Part shown: positions 52,981 through 62,807 of the stretch, piece after piece
Layout: every line of letters begins with the position of its first letter
How positions within the stretch are numbered: the stretch's first letter is position 1
Notes under the pieces: generated by a model
The model's input: the letters and a program-made list of their open reading frames with translations, nothing else
The model's database searches: none
Told to the model about the DNA's origin: nothing
DNA from: an uncultured Aquimarina sp.
Lineage (GTDB): Bacteria; Bacteroidota; Bacteroidia; Flavobacteriales; Flavobacteriaceae
Length of the DNA stretch: 64,000 nt
Reading direction: 5' to 3'
NCBI GenBank assembly: GCA_947493495.1
Contig: CANLRN010000010.1
Location: forward strand, 1-64,000
Translations under genes and position numbers: made by a program

Positions 52981-54138
52981 TTAATTTCTAATTTCGGGTT
53001 TCTTAATTTGATTCCAAACTTTTATTTTGTCTTCTTTAGATATTCCACTTTTAATTTCCACGTGTATTCCATCACTGATTCCTAATTCTACATCTCTATT
53101 TTCAAACTCTTGATCCCCTGTAGCTACTTCTACGAAGGGTTTTTGTGTTTTAGAATCGTATTGAATCAAAGCTTCTTTTAAAGCCATCACACTATCTACT
53201 TTTGCTAATATAATAGATGCATTAGCACTTAATCCAGCACGTATAAAAGTAGTAGAATCTATTGTTGCGAGGGTTCCTTTAATTTCGAATTGTATAGCTC
53301 CATTTTCTTCTACACCTTTTGGGGCGATATAATCCAAAATTGCTTGGAATTTCTTGTTTTCTATAGCTCCTACTGTGATTTCTAAGGGAAGTTTTTCTTT
53401 GATTTTTCCCACTTCACTTTCATCTACTTTTCCTTCAAAAATCATTTTATCTACATCTGCTAGTGTGGCAATAGTAGTACCATCATTAAAATTATTTGCT
53501 TCGATTACCTGGTTTCCTGCTTTTACAGGAACATCTAGAATCATACCTGTAATAGTAGATCGTACTTGAGTGGTAGCCGCAGTTCCTAAGCCTTTGGTGG
53601 TACCAGTTCGGATAATATCATAGTTCTGCAATGCATTAGTAAGATTAACTTGTTCTTGTTTTACACGTTGATCTGCTTGATTGAATGAATTTTGTATCCC
53701 ATCAAAATCATTTGCAGAAACGACTCCTTTTTCGAAAAGCGCTTTCTGCCTGTCGTATATACTTTTTTGATTATTGAGTGTTAGTTTTGCAGTTTCTAGT
53801 GCTGTGCGCGCACTGGCAATATTATTTTTTGCATTGGTCAGTGATGATGCATTAGGGACTACCTTGATTTTTGCGATGAGATCTCCAGCTTTTATTTGAT
53901 CTCCAGCTTCTACATATATTTCATCAATAATACCAGAGATGTTTGGTTTTATGAGTACTTCTTCTTTTGGCACAATACTCCCTGTAGCTACTGTTTTCTT
54001 AGTAATAGTTTCGGTAGTTGCTTTTTCTGTTTTATACGTTATTGGATCTTCTTGATTTTTTTTCCAGAGATAGTATAATGCTCCAGAAGAAATAACTACA
54101 ATCAGTAGTAGTACAATAACAGTTCCTATTCGCTTCAT
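52981..54138 (-). CDS. Periplasmic adaptor (HlyD/MacA family)
   Basis: The 385-residue protein has an N-terminal membrane helix (about 5-24), the lipoyl half-motif ISGIIDEIYVEAGDQIKAGDLIAKIKV (about 68-95), a hairpin region and a barrel. It is the MacA-type partner of the permeases encoded 26 bp upstream. It resembles the adaptor at 50035 but with different spacing, so the two are paralogues rather than recent copies. Confidence 0.92.
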   Translation of the reverse strand: MKRIGTVIVLLLIVVISSGALYYLWKKNQEDPITYKTEKATTETITKKTVATGSIVPKEEVLIKPNISGIIDEIYVEAGDQIKAGDLIAKIKVVPNASSLTNAKNNIASARTALETAKLTLNNQKSIYDRQKALFEKGVVSANDFDGIQNSFNQADQRVKQEQVNLTNALQNYDIIRTGTTKGLGTAATTQVRSTITGMILDVPVKAGNQVIEANNFNDGTTIATLADVDKMIFEGKVDESEVGKIKEKLPLEITVGAIENKKFQAILDYIAPKGVEENGAIQFEIKGTLATIDSTTFIRAGLSANASIILAKVDSVMALKEALIQYDSKTQKPFVEVATGDQEFENRDVELGISDGIHVEIKSGISKEDKIKVWNQIKKPEIRN

Positions 54139-54163
54139 TTTTATTGATTAGTGATGGATAAAT

Positions 54164-55423
54164 TTATTCTATTCTTAATGCGTCTATTGGTTTCATTTGC
54201 ACAGCTCTAGTTGCAGGAATCAGCCCTGCCAGTAATCCAGATACAATTAAGATTACCAAAGCAGTGATTACTGTAGTCATACTAACACTAGGATTTGCAA
54301 AATTCTCTACTGGCCCACTTAAGTCTAGTACATAATTCATAATCCAGATGACAAAAGCTGCGAAACTAACACCAACTAATCCAGATAATATTGTAAGTAA
54401 TAACGATTCTTGTAAAATTTGCGCCTTTATATTAAGAGGGCTAGCCCCTAAGGCTCTTCGTACTCCTATTTCTTTAGTTCGCTCTTTTACAACAATCAAC
54501 ATAATATTACTAATCCCTATAACTCCAGATAGGAGTACTAAAGAGCCTACAAAATACCCAACAACAGTTAATATCCCAAACAGACCAGTAATTTTAGCGA
54601 ATTGTTTTGCTAAATCAAAATGTCCTACCGCTCTATCATCTTTGGGATGTATTTTTCTCTGAGATTTTATAATATCAAATATTTGAGGTTTTATTTTTGT
54701 AATAGAAACATCATCATAAGCTGTAATAGCCATCCAACCTACATTGTCTGCTCTATTAAATGCCTGAGAAAAAGCAGTAAATGGCACAAAAATACTGTTT
54801 GCATCTTCTTCTCTATCTCCTTTCCCATTAGAAATTCTAAAAGTCCCTATAACCATAAAATTAACTCCATTAACTTTTATATAAGAGCCTATTATCTTTT
54901 CGTTTTTATCAAATAAACCTTTTACCACATCTATTCCTATAACTGCAACTTTCCTGTTATCATGTATATCTGAGTAGTTCAAATATCTACCCTCGGTGAT
55001 ATCCATAGGTTTCTGTTTAATAAACTCTGGATAATCTCCGTAAATACTAAATGCACCTGTTTTTGCTTTTCTAGTTACATTATTAGCTCCATTATAACCT
55101 CCTAATTGATTTCTGGGAGAGATATATTTAAGTGCTGGTATTTTTTCTTTTAATAATTGTACATCTTCAAGTTTAAAGTCAAAACGTCTTCCTTTAGGCA
55201 ACCCTTTATACGGAATAGAAGTTCGTCGAGACCACATAAACATAGAGTTTGTAGCAAAATTTCCGAAATCTGCAGATACCCCATTTTTAAGACCATTGGT
55301 AAGCGCTAGTAATAACACCAAAATAGTAATCCCCCAAAACACACCAAAAGCAGTCAATAAAGTTCTCATCTTATTGGAATTTAACGCTTCTAATATTTCA
55401 ATCCATCGATCTCTATTAAACAT
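54164..55423 (-). CDS. MacB-like ABC permease
   Basis: The 419-residue protein has the MacB periplasmic core domain (residues about 40-245) after an N-terminal membrane helix, and three C-terminal helices of an FtsX-type permease, with ERTKEIGVRRALGASP (about 318-333) as the coupling segment. The ATPase is on a separate gene. It probably forms a heterodimer with the permease encoded upstream. Confidence 0.94.
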   Translation of the reverse strand: MFNRDRWIEILEALNSNKMRTLLTAFGVFWGITILVLLLALTNGLKNGVSADFGNFATNSMFMWSRRTSIPYKGLPKGRRFDFKLEDVQLLKEKIPALKYISPRNQLGGYNGANNVTRKAKTGAFSIYGDYPEFIKQKPMDITEGRYLNYSDIHDNRKVAVIGIDVVKGLFDKNEKIIGSYIKVNGVNFMVIGTFRISNGKGDREEDANSIFVPFTAFSQAFNRADNVGWMAITAYDDVSITKIKPQIFDIIKSQRKIHPKDDRAVGHFDLAKQFAKITGLFGILTVVGYFVGSLVLLSGVIGISNIMLIVVKERTKEIGVRRALGASPLNIKAQILQESLLLTILSGLVGVSFAAFVIWIMNYVLDLSGPVENFANPSVSMTTVITALVILIVSGLLAGLIPATRAVQMKPIDALRIE

Positions 55424-55445
55424 TTCTTATTTATTATAAACTCGA

Positions 55446-56690
55446 TTATTCATCTCTTAACGCTTCAATAGGAAGCACCTTTGAAGCTCTATGGGCAGGA
55501 ATAAAACCTGATATCGCTCCTGCCAGTATCAAAACTAGTAATGTAATGACTGCTGTATTAAAATCTACACTTGGAAATTTTATATAATCACTATCTACCA
55601 TCGGGCTTACAATTTCCAATAAGCTTAAGCCAAAAATAAGCCCTATTAAACCCGAAATTGTAGTAATAAAAACTGCTTCTTGTAATATCATCATGATTAT
55701 GGATAAGGGTTCTGCTCCTAAAGCTTTGCGTATACCTATTTCTTTGGTTCGTTCTTTTACTACAATAAGCATGATATTACCTACTCCTACAACTCCTGCA
55801 ATGATAGTCCCCAATCCCACAAACCAAAAAACACCTCTAATAGTATTGATCAATGAATATATCTTTTTTGCTTCTTCTAAGGTGTTTTGCACTCGTACTG
55901 CACCTCGATCATCTGGAGCGATGGCATACTTAGTACGTATATCGTTTTCTAGATTCTCTGAAAAGGCAAATGAAGTGGCAACAGCTTCGTCCAAATTTTC
56001 AGACATATTAAATGTATACGAAAGTGCTCTTACTCTATTACCTCCATTAAATGCTTTTTGAGTAGTTGATATAGGAATAAAAACTCTTGAGTTTTCTCGT
56101 TCTCCCCCCGGATCAGAAAACACTCCTATCACCTTAAAATTAATCCCGAATATTGAAATTTTCTTCCCAATTGGATTCTCTTTTTTAAACAATTCAGTCT
56201 GTACTTTATATCCTATAACAGCAACTTTATTAGATTCTTTTATATCAGAAACGTTGATAAATCTCCCAGAAGTCATTGATGCATTTTCTATAAATTGAAC
56301 ATCTGGATTAGCGCCTTGCACTCTATAATTACCGGTTTGATTCTTATAAACAACTTGACCTCCCCAAATAGAATACAAAGAAGTTTTGTACTCTATTTCA
56401 TCTTCATACTTTTTATTGAAGCTTTCAAAGTCTTCATTATACAATTGTATTCTACGACCGGGGTTTAATCCCTTATATCCTTTCGAGGTAACTCCAGTTC
56501 TAACATAAATTTGATTAGTAGCATCTTGTTCAAATTGAGATCGAACTCCGTTAGAAATACCACTATTAAACCCTAAAAGAATTACCAAAATAAAAATACC
56601 TGAAGCGACAGAGAGCCCCGTAAGAAAAGTTCGTAATTTATTTTTACGAATGGTATCAAATATTTCTTCCCAACGTTCTATATTAAACAT
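55446..56690 (-). CDS. MacB-like ABC permease
   Basis: The 414-residue protein has the same design as its neighbour: N-terminal helix (about 20-42), periplasmic domain, and FtsX-type helices with ERTKEIGIRKALGAEP (about 313-328). Its start overlaps the end of the ATPase gene by 8 bp, so translation is coupled. The pair with the downstream permease suggests a heterodimeric exporter. Confidence 0.94.
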   Translation of the reverse strand: MFNIERWEEIFDTIRKNKLRTFLTGLSVASGIFILVILLGFNSGISNGVRSQFEQDATNQIYVRTGVTSKGYKGLNPGRRIQLYNEDFESFNKKYEDEIEYKTSLYSIWGGQVVYKNQTGNYRVQGANPDVQFIENASMTSGRFINVSDIKESNKVAVIGYKVQTELFKKENPIGKKISIFGINFKVIGVFSDPGGERENSRVFIPISTTQKAFNGGNRVRALSYTFNMSENLDEAVATSFAFSENLENDIRTKYAIAPDDRGAVRVQNTLEEAKKIYSLINTIRGVFWFVGLGTIIAGVVGVGNIMLIVVKERTKEIGIRKALGAEPLSIIMMILQEAVFITTISGLIGLIFGLSLLEIVSPMVDSDYIKFPSVDFNTAVITLLVLILAGAISGFIPAHRASKVLPIEALRDE

Positions 56691-57384
56691 TTGCTGTTGC
56701 TCTTACTTGTTCTACTATAGTATCATCTATAATAACACCGTCTTTCAGGTTCACTATTCTTTTAGTCATATGCGCAATGTCCTCTTCATGGGTAACAATC
56801 AAAATCGTTTTCCCTTCATCGTTAATTCCCTGAATCAATTCCATCACTTCATAAGAGGTTTTGGTATCTAAAGCTCCTGTGGGTTCATCAGCCAACAATA
56901 CTTTAGGCTCTGATGCTAGTGCCCTTGCTATGGCAACTCGCTGTTTTTGTCCTCCAGAGAGTTCATTAGGTAAATGAGTAGCCCAGTCTGCAAGGCCAAC
57001 TTTTTCTAAGTAATGAAGTGCTTTTTCAGTTCTTTCTCTACGCTTTATGCCTTGGTAATATAATGGCATAGCTACATTATCAATAGCATTTTTATATGTG
57101 ATTAGATTAAAAGACTGGAATATAAAACCTAAAAACTTATTACGGTATCTTGCTGCTATTTTTTCATTAAGATCTTTGATCGGAATATTATCCAAAAAAT
57201 AAGCTCCTTTATCTGCTTCATCCAACATTCCTAAAATATTAAGAAATGTGGATTTTCCTGATCCTGAAGACCCCATTATAGACACCAACTCCCCTTCTTT
57301 TACACTAAAATTAATTCCTTTGAGCACATGTAGAGAATTGCTCCCCATTTGATACGATTTATGCAAGTCTTTAATTTCTATCAT
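56683..57384 (-). CDS. ABC transporter ATPase (MacB/LolD type)
   Basis: The 233-residue ATPase carries Walker A GSSGSGKST (residues 38-46), the signature LSGGQKQRVAIARAL (about 142-156) and Walker B VLLADEPTGALD with the MacB/LolD-type GALD. It energises the two permeases encoded downstream. It opens the five-gene export operon, which tsaB may also join. Confidence 0.96.
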   Translation of the reverse strand: MIEIKDLHKSYQMGSNSLHVLKGINFSVKEGELVSIMGSSGSGKSTFLNILGMLDEADKGAYFLDNIPIKDLNEKIAARYRNKFLGFIFQSFNLITYKNAIDNVAMPLYYQGIKRRERTEKALHYLEKVGLADWATHLPNELSGGQKQRVAIARALASEPKVLLADEPTGALDTKTSYEVMELIQGINDEGKTILIVTHEEDIAHMTKRIVNLKDGVIIDDTIVEQVRATANV

Positions 57385-57577
57385 AGTCGGACCTTTATCT
57401 AGGTTTAACTTGGTTTAATTAGTATTTGATATTGTATGTCTGTACTATAAATCAAGAAAAAAACGGGGTATTATTTTTTCTAACTCCTTCCCTGCCTAGC
57501 TTAACTCATATGACATAAGACTACTTGTTTCGTATATTGTTACACTACAGCTTGTTAAAAAATATATAATTAAGCTG

Positions 57578-57814
57578 TTACTTCTTCATTTTGTCTATTG
57601 GAGTTTTTTTAAAATTTCGATATATAAGATATCCTACAAGTCCTATGAGTATGTATGGTATCACCATCAAATATACGATTCCATTATTTACTCCTTTAGC
57701 CGTTTGTTGTCCTTCTTCACTTTCTAATACTGCCCGACACATGGCACATTGTGCTTCGATAGATGTAACCACAAGTAGCAAAAGAATTAATATGCAGAAG
57801 GTTTTTGTTTTCAT
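57578..57814 (-). CDS. Small membrane protein with CAMC motif
   Basis: The 78-residue protein has a signal peptide or N-anchor (1-21), a short segment QCAMCRAVLESEEG with two cysteines in CxxC, and a membrane helix near 46-66 ending in a basic tail. I know it from cytochrome oxidase neighbourhoods of flavobacteria but not its role. The cysteines could bind copper or haem. It lies 24 bp downstream of the DUF420 gene. Confidence 0.8.
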   Translation of the reverse strand: MKTKTFCILILLLLVVTSIEAQCAMCRAVLESEEGQQTAKGVNNGIVYLMVIPYILIGLVGYLIYRNFKKTPIDKMKK

Positions 57815-57837
57815 TCATTTAGATTCTATACATTTCT

Positions 57838-58380
57838 TTAACTGTAATAAGGCGAAATCATTATATACACCAACACTCCTGTTATTGCAACATACAACCA
57901 TATAGGAAATGTGATTCTTGCAATTTTTCGATGCTTATCAAAACGCTCTGCCAAAGCTCTTACATAGGTAATGAGCACAAAAGGAATAACTATAATAGAC
58001 AATAAAATATGTGTTATCAAAATAAAAAAGTAAACATACCTTATAAAACCTTCTCCTCCATATTTGGTGGACTCACTGGTCATATGATATGCTACGTACA
58101 TCATCAAAAATATAACCGAACACACAATTGCCAATTGCATTAGACGCTGATGTAATTGTACTTTTTTATTTTTAATTGCCCATAATGCTATTATAAGTAG
58201 TATTGCAGTCAGGCCATTTATACTCGCATAAATGGGGGGTAAAAAAGAAAGAGGCTGCACATCAAAGCCTAATGTCTTAAGATTTACCATAAATAATGCT
58301 GCAACTACCAATGGTATCACTATCGACAATATAATAATCCAGATATTATATTTTTTTTCTGTTGCTGAACTATTATTCAT
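57838..58380 (-). CDS. DUF420 membrane protein
   Basis: The 180-residue protein has five predicted membrane helices (e.g. IWIIILSIVIPLVVAALFM near 14-32) and conserved histidines within helices (MYVAYHM and ITHILL). DUF420 proteins, related to CtaM-like assembly factors, occur with cytochrome oxidase genes and may help assembly. It overlaps the SCO gene by 8 bp. Confidence 0.9.
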   Translation of the reverse strand: MNNSSATEKKYNIWIIILSIVIPLVVAALFMVNLKTLGFDVQPLSFLPPIYASINGLTAILLIIALWAIKNKKVQLHQRLMQLAIVCSVIFLMMYVAYHMTSESTKYGGEGFIRYVYFFILITHILLSIIVIPFVLITYVRALAERFDKHRKIARITFPIWLYVAITGVLVYIMISPYYS

Positions 58381-59107
58381 TTTCGTTTATTAATTTTTTG
58401 ATATCTTCTAATAATATCGAAATTTGCTGTTCTTCTCCATTTTCATCTATCTTCTCCTCTATTCCGATAGTTCCTCTATAGTAGATTATTGGATTTCCTG
58501 TAGCATCATAACGAGATCTTATATAACCATCCTTATCAATTAATGCAAAATATCCATTATGCTCAAAGCCTCCTGGAACTTCTGGATTTTCTGCAGCATA
58601 GATATTAAAACCTGCATTTGCAAGATCATACAAATCTTCTCGCTCACCAGTAAGCAAATGCCAATCAGTATCTATAATTCCATAATTCTCGGCATATTTT
58701 TTCAGTATATGCGGGGTATCTCTTTTGGGATTGATCGTAAAAGAAGCTATTCCAAAATCCTCATATTCTTTAAGTTCATTCTGCAAATACACCAGATTAC
58801 GATTCATTTTGGGACAAATGGTAGGACAACTGGTAAAAAAAAATTCGGCAACATACACTTTTCCTTTATAATCATGATTAGTGATCAATAGGCTATCTTG
58901 ATTTAGAAATGCAAATTCTGGAACTTTTCTTGGTTTTCCATTAATCTTTATATATGATAGTTTTTTTGTAGCAGTAGGATTACCAGCACTCATTCTGTCG
59001 TTATTTACGATAGATGCATTTTTGATCCTATCTACTATTTTAGGAATAAAAATGATCCCAAAAACCAGTATGATAAATGATATACCGACATATGAATACT
59101 TTTTCAT
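58373..59107 (-). CDS. SCO1/SenC-family copper chaperone
   Basis: The 244-residue protein has an N-terminal membrane anchor (about 5-23) and a thioredoxin-like fold with the copper-binding CPTIC (Cys94 and Cys98) and the downstream His in FEHNGYF (near 187). SCO proteins deliver copper to the CuA site of cytochrome oxidase. It is placed between DUF420 and a thioredoxin-like gene in the oxidase block. Confidence 0.95.
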   Translation of the reverse strand: MKKYSYVGISFIILVFGIIFIPKIVDRIKNASIVNNDRMSAGNPTATKKLSYIKINGKPRKVPEFAFLNQDSLLITNHDYKGKVYVAEFFFTSCPTICPKMNRNLVYLQNELKEYEDFGIASFTINPKRDTPHILKKYAENYGIIDTDWHLLTGEREDLYDLANAGFNIYAAENPEVPGGFEHNGYFALIDKDGYIRSRYDATGNPIIYYRGTIGIEEKIDENGEEQQISILLEDIKKLINENE

Positions 59108-59115
59108 TATATCTT

Positions 59116-59769
59116 TTATTTTTCTTTACGATCTGCTTTATATTTTTTTAACGCTAATCGATACTCTGCCAAGATCACTTTTACATCATCTACCATTACA
59201 TTATTTAAATCTGCTACAGAGCTCGAATCATATCCATAAAGCTTCGTTTCTTTTTTTTCTAGATTCTCTTCTCTCCCTCTTAGATTAGATTCTTTGTCAA
59301 TAATGAATACATAATTAGTCGCCATTTTTGTATCTAAAGAATAAGGGGTCTTTAAATTATTAAAGGCCTTTCGTATATTTTCTGGCGTACCAAAAGCAAA
59401 TTTCCACCCAGAAACATCAGTAGTCACTCGCAGCTTATCTAATACTTCTTGAGCATTTTTCTCACTGCCATATGGCAATACTATCACAACCTGAAAATCT
59501 CTAAATCCCTGGTTTTTTTTATATATTTTATGATTAAGGTTAAAGGCGTTACCTTCTTTATTATATAGTTCTTCTCCGAAAAAACCTAGTACGGTTATTT
59601 TATCATTAAAAACGATTTTCTCTCCGGTAAGGGTTTCAAAATTTGTAAGATCAGCAACAGCTATTTCTAATACAGGAAGTTTTGCGAAATTATGTACACC
59701 AGAAGCAAAAAACAAATAGGCAACCAAGGGTAGTATAAATAATATGCCAAGTACCAAAAACTTCTTCAT
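59116..59769 (-). CDS. Membrane-anchored thioredoxin-like protein of the oxidase block
   Basis: The 217-residue protein has an N-terminal anchor (residues about 4-22) and a fold pattern resembling SCO/thioredoxin proteins (KITVLGFFGEEL...VVIVLPYGSE...TNYVFIIDKESNLRG) but without the CxxxC. It may be a redox-inactive SCO relative. Its stop is 8 bp from the SCO start, so they are cotranscribed. Function unknown. Confidence 0.7.
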   Translation of the reverse strand: MKKFLVLGILFILPLVAYLFFASGVHNFAKLPVLEIAVADLTNFETLTGEKIVFNDKITVLGFFGEELYNKEGNAFNLNHKIYKKNQGFRDFQVVIVLPYGSEKNAQEVLDKLRVTTDVSGWKFAFGTPENIRKAFNNLKTPYSLDTKMATNYVFIIDKESNLRGREENLEKKETKLYGYDSSSVADLNNVMVDDVKVILAEYRLALKKYKADRKEK

Positions 59770-59792
59770 CGACGCTATGTGTATTTGATGTA

Positions 59793-59827
59793 AAAATAAA
59801 AAAGACGGTTAGAATTAACCATCTTTT
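59793..59827 (-). terminator. Terminator after the oxidase subunit genes
   Basis: On the reverse strand AAAAGATGGTT and AACCGTCTTTT form an 11-bp stem (one G-U pair) followed by T-rich sequence. It separates the oxidase subunit genes from the downstream SCO/DUF420 genes. Confidence 0.75.
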
Positions 59828-59873
59828 GTATTATTTTATTATGCTTTTAACTAATTTCTAGAGTATATAGTAA

Positions 59874-60230
59874 TTAGAAGTCCCAGCTTTTATGACCAGC
59901 TTTAAATACCTCATATATATAATCCCCTTCTGTAAGCAGTATGAACATTAAATAGCAAATTAGAAATATTGCCGTCCAAACTACTGCTCTTCGTAATCCT
60001 TTGGTTTCACCTTCCATATGCATAAAGGCCCAAGTAATGTAATATGCTTTTACAAGAGTTAAAATGATAAAAAACCAATTTAACCATTTCATACTAATAA
60101 AAGTAGCTTTCATAAAGTCTGGTTTCCAGATACCAAAACCTACTTCTACAATAGTAATAACTGACAATAAGAAAAATACATACCAAATCCTCTTGGTATT
60201 TGATTCGTGATGTGCCATATCGTGTGCCAT
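59874..60230 (-). CDS. Cytochrome c oxidase subunit IV
   Basis: The 118-residue protein has three membrane helices (FFLLSVITIVEVGFGIW; WFFIILTLVKAYYITWAFMHM; AVVWTAIFLICYLMFILL) as in the CyoD/COX4 family. The MH-rich N-terminus (MAHDMAHHESNTKR) is usual in Bacteroidota. It is 22 bp after the large subunit III gene. Confidence 0.9.
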   Translation of the reverse strand: MAHDMAHHESNTKRIWYVFFLLSVITIVEVGFGIWKPDFMKATFISMKWLNWFFIILTLVKAYYITWAFMHMEGETKGLRRAVVWTAIFLICYLMFILLTEGDYIYEVFKAGHKSWDF

Positions 60231-60252
60231 AATATACTCTAAACTTTTTTTA

Positions 60253-61236
60253 TTAAACTAGATAGAAGAATGTAAATACAAATACCCAAACTAAATCTAC
60301 AAAGTGCCAATACAAACCAACTTTTTCTACCATTTCGTAGTTCTTTCTTCTTTCATAAGTTCCAATGATCACATTAAAAAATATGATAATATTGATAACG
60401 ACTCCAGAGAATACGTGAAATCCGTGAAATCCAGTAATAAAGAAAAAGAAATTAGCAAACAATGGTGTTCCGTATTCATTATGTATAAGGTTTGCTCCTT
60501 CTACAATACCTACTGCATCTGTATTTATTCTTCTCAATGATTCTTCTCTAGATAATATGGTTTTTTCACCTTCTTCAGTAAGTATTTGAGTTCTTATCAA
60601 GAGGTCATTACGTTTTGCAAAACCTGCTTTAATTTCATCTACTGTATAACTAGGCAATGCATCTTCTTTATCATACCATACGCCATTCTTTCGTTCATGC
60701 TGCATTCTGTTTTTATGAGTATCTATAATAGCGATATCGTGTAATGCTACTCTGTGGCCATTGGTATCCACAAATTGTAATATCTGGCCTCCTTTGGTTT
60801 CTATAGCACCATATTCTCCTTTGATAAAGTTTTTCCACTCCCAAGCTTGAGATCCAACAAAAATAGCTCCACCAATTATGGTAAGAAACATATAAATAAT
60901 TACCTTCTTTTGTTTCATATGATGCCCTGCATCTACTGCAAGCACCATAGTAACAGAAGAAAAAATCAATATAAAAGTCATTAATGCTACGTAATACATA
61001 GGAGCATTTACTCCATGTAAAAACGGAAAGTGATTAAATACTTCATCAGCTATTGGCCATGAATCAATAAATTTAAATCTTGAAAAACCGTACGCAGCAA
61101 GAAAACCAGAGAATGTAAGTGCATCAGATACGATAAAAAACCACATCATCATCTTACCATAAGTAACTTTTAGTGGTTGATTACCACCTCCCCAAGTTTT
61201 ACCTTCTGTACCTGTATTAGCAACAGTTGTTTCCAT
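60253..61236 (-). CDS. Cytochrome c oxidase subunit III with soluble insertion
   Basis: The 327-residue protein has the usual subunit III helices (GKMMMWFFIVSDALTFSGF; the last two in FANFFFFITGFHGFHVFSGVVINI and YWHFVDLVWVFVFTFFYL), but carries an insertion of about 110 residues (about 145-255), rich in charged residues, after the third or fourth helix. Such insertions are seen in Bacteroidota homologues. Adjacent to another subunit III gene. Confidence 0.93.
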   Translation of the reverse strand: METTVANTGTEGKTWGGGNQPLKVTYGKMMMWFFIVSDALTFSGFLAAYGFSRFKFIDSWPIADEVFNHFPFLHGVNAPMYYVALMTFILIFSSVTMVLAVDAGHHMKQKKVIIYMFLTIIGGAIFVGSQAWEWKNFIKGEYGAIETKGGQILQFVDTNGHRVALHDIAIIDTHKNRMQHERKNGVWYDKEDALPSYTVDEIKAGFAKRNDLLIRTQILTEEGEKTILSREESLRRINTDAVGIVEGANLIHNEYGTPLFANFFFFITGFHGFHVFSGVVINIIIFFNVIIGTYERRKNYEMVEKVGLYWHFVDLVWVFVFTFFYLV

Positions 61237-61290
61237 AAATAGAATTTGGTATTGGTATTGTTAATTTTTCCACAAAAGTAATCAATTTTA

Positions 61291-61872
61291 TCATCTAACG
61301 AAATATAAAAATAAAAAGAGATAAACCCATAAAATATCAACAAAATGCCAATACATACCACCCAGTTCTAAACCAAGGGTTTGTGCTCTCTGATACTTTT
61401 GTTTAAAATGATTATAAATTACGACTAAAAGCACTACTAGTCCAGCAATTACGTGAACAATATGTAGCACTACTATGATATACAAAAAAGTAGGGACTAT
61501 ATTCGCAGAGGGACCTGTAAAATAATACCCTTGCTCCATAATATCTTTGAATCCTTGAAACTGCATATAGATAAATAGTACTCCAAATATAAATGTTGCT
61601 ACTAATAAAATGGTGGCTAGACTTCTATTTTCTTGATCAATTGCTTTTTTTGCAAAATATAAGCAAGCACTACTTGCAATTATAACACCTACGCTTATGA
61701 TAAACGCATCTGGAAAAACCAAATCTGTGAGCCAATCTGTTCTGGACTTACTTACTACATATGCACTAGTAAGACCTGCAAAAGTCATGGTCATACTAAT
61801 CATAGCAAACCACATCATGGTTTTCTTGGCTCTTTTCTGCTTTTCTTTAGTTGTTCCCTGTGTTAAATCCAT
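61291..61872 (-). CDS. Cytochrome c oxidase subunit III (short form)
   Basis: The 193-residue protein has five membrane helices, including the end YWHFVDILWVYLFLFLYFVR that matches the subunit III signature. It overlaps cyoE by 10 bp. Together with the longer neighbour it suggests a split or duplicated subunit III, typical of the Bacteroidota caa3/cbb-type relatives. The catalytic subunits I and II are not in the window. Confidence 0.92.
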   Translation of the reverse strand: MDLTQGTTKEKQKRAKKTMMWFAMISMTMTFAGLTSAYVVSKSRTDWLTDLVFPDAFIISVGVIIASSACLYFAKKAIDQENRSLATILLVATFIFGVLFIYMQFQGFKDIMEQGYYFTGPSANIVPTFLYIIVVLHIVHVIAGLVVLLVVIYNHFKQKYQRAQTLGLELGGMYWHFVDILWVYLFLFLYFVR

Positions 61873-62765
61873 ACACGAATAAATTTATCGGCGACATAAA
61901 TAATCTGAAGCAATGTAATATATGACACACTAGCTAACATCAATTGTTTTGCTGTTTTTGCATCTCTAATTTTATATAATCGAATAGCATATTTCAATAA
62001 AAATAGCCCTAGAACACCTATCAATACAGCAGAAACGGGTGTGATATACAATTGTCCAGTAACATGAAAAACAGGTATTAAAGATGTTACTATTGTCCAA
62101 ATTGTATATATCAAAATTTGAATAGCTGTTCCTTTATCTTTTTTTCCTGTAGGTAACATAAAAAAGCCTCCTTTTTGATAATCTTCAAAAAGAAACCATC
62201 CAATCGCCCAAAAATGGGGGAATTGCCAGAAAAATTGTATCATAAACAATGTTCCTGGTTCTATCCCAAAATCATTAGTCGCGGCTACCCATCCTAACAT
62301 AAAAGGTATTGCTCCTGGTATTGCTCCTACAAAAACAGCTAGAGGGGTTTTTGTTTTTAAAGGGGTATACAAACTCACATAAATAAATATGGAGATAGCG
62401 CCAAACATTGCTGTTTTGGGATTAATTACATATAACACGGAGATCCCTAGAATTGTAAATAATGTAGCAATTGCAAAAGCTGTTTGTACAGACATTCTAC
62501 CTGAAGGAATAGGCCTGTTTTTAGTACGATCCATTAATTCATCTAAATCACGTTCTATGATCTGATTGAAAGCATTGGAGGCACCTACCATAAAATATCC
62601 TCCGATTGCCAGCATAAACAATGTACTCCAAGAAATAGTATCTACACCTAATAAATAACCCGCTACAGAAGAGAACACCACACTCAATGCCAATCGCATT
62701 TTGGTAATCTCTTTAAAATCCTGAACAACAGAAGTTTTTATAGTACTTGTTTGGGTGATGCTCAA
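61863..62765 (-). CDS. cyoE: Protoheme IX farnesyltransferase (haem O synthase)
   Basis: The enzyme attaches farnesyl to haem B to give haem O for the oxidase. The sequence NAFNQIIERDLDELMDRTKNRPIPSGRMS holds the Asp-rich active site; nine hydrophobic helices follow. The start is set at TTG 62765 (MSITQTST...DFKEITKMR), because the longer open frame to 62810 begins inside a -7 promoter box. The product has 300 residues. Confidence 0.9.
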   Translation of the reverse strand: MSITQTSTIKTSVVQDFKEITKMRLALSVVFSSVAGYLLGVDTISWSTLFMLAIGGYFMVGASNAFNQIIERDLDELMDRTKNRPIPSGRMSVQTAFAIATLFTILGISVLYVINPKTAMFGAISIFIYVSLYTPLKTKTPLAVFVGAIPGAIPFMLGWVAATNDFGIEPGTLFMIQFFWQFPHFWAIGWFLFEDYQKGGFFMLPTGKKDKGTAIQILIYTIWTIVTSLIPVFHVTGQLYITPVSAVLIGVLGLFLLKYAIRLYKIRDAKTAKQLMLASVSYITLLQIIYVADKFIRVWI

Positions 62766-62807
62766 TTCTCTAATATCTTTATTTAATTTCTTTTTTAAAA
62801 AGTGGTG

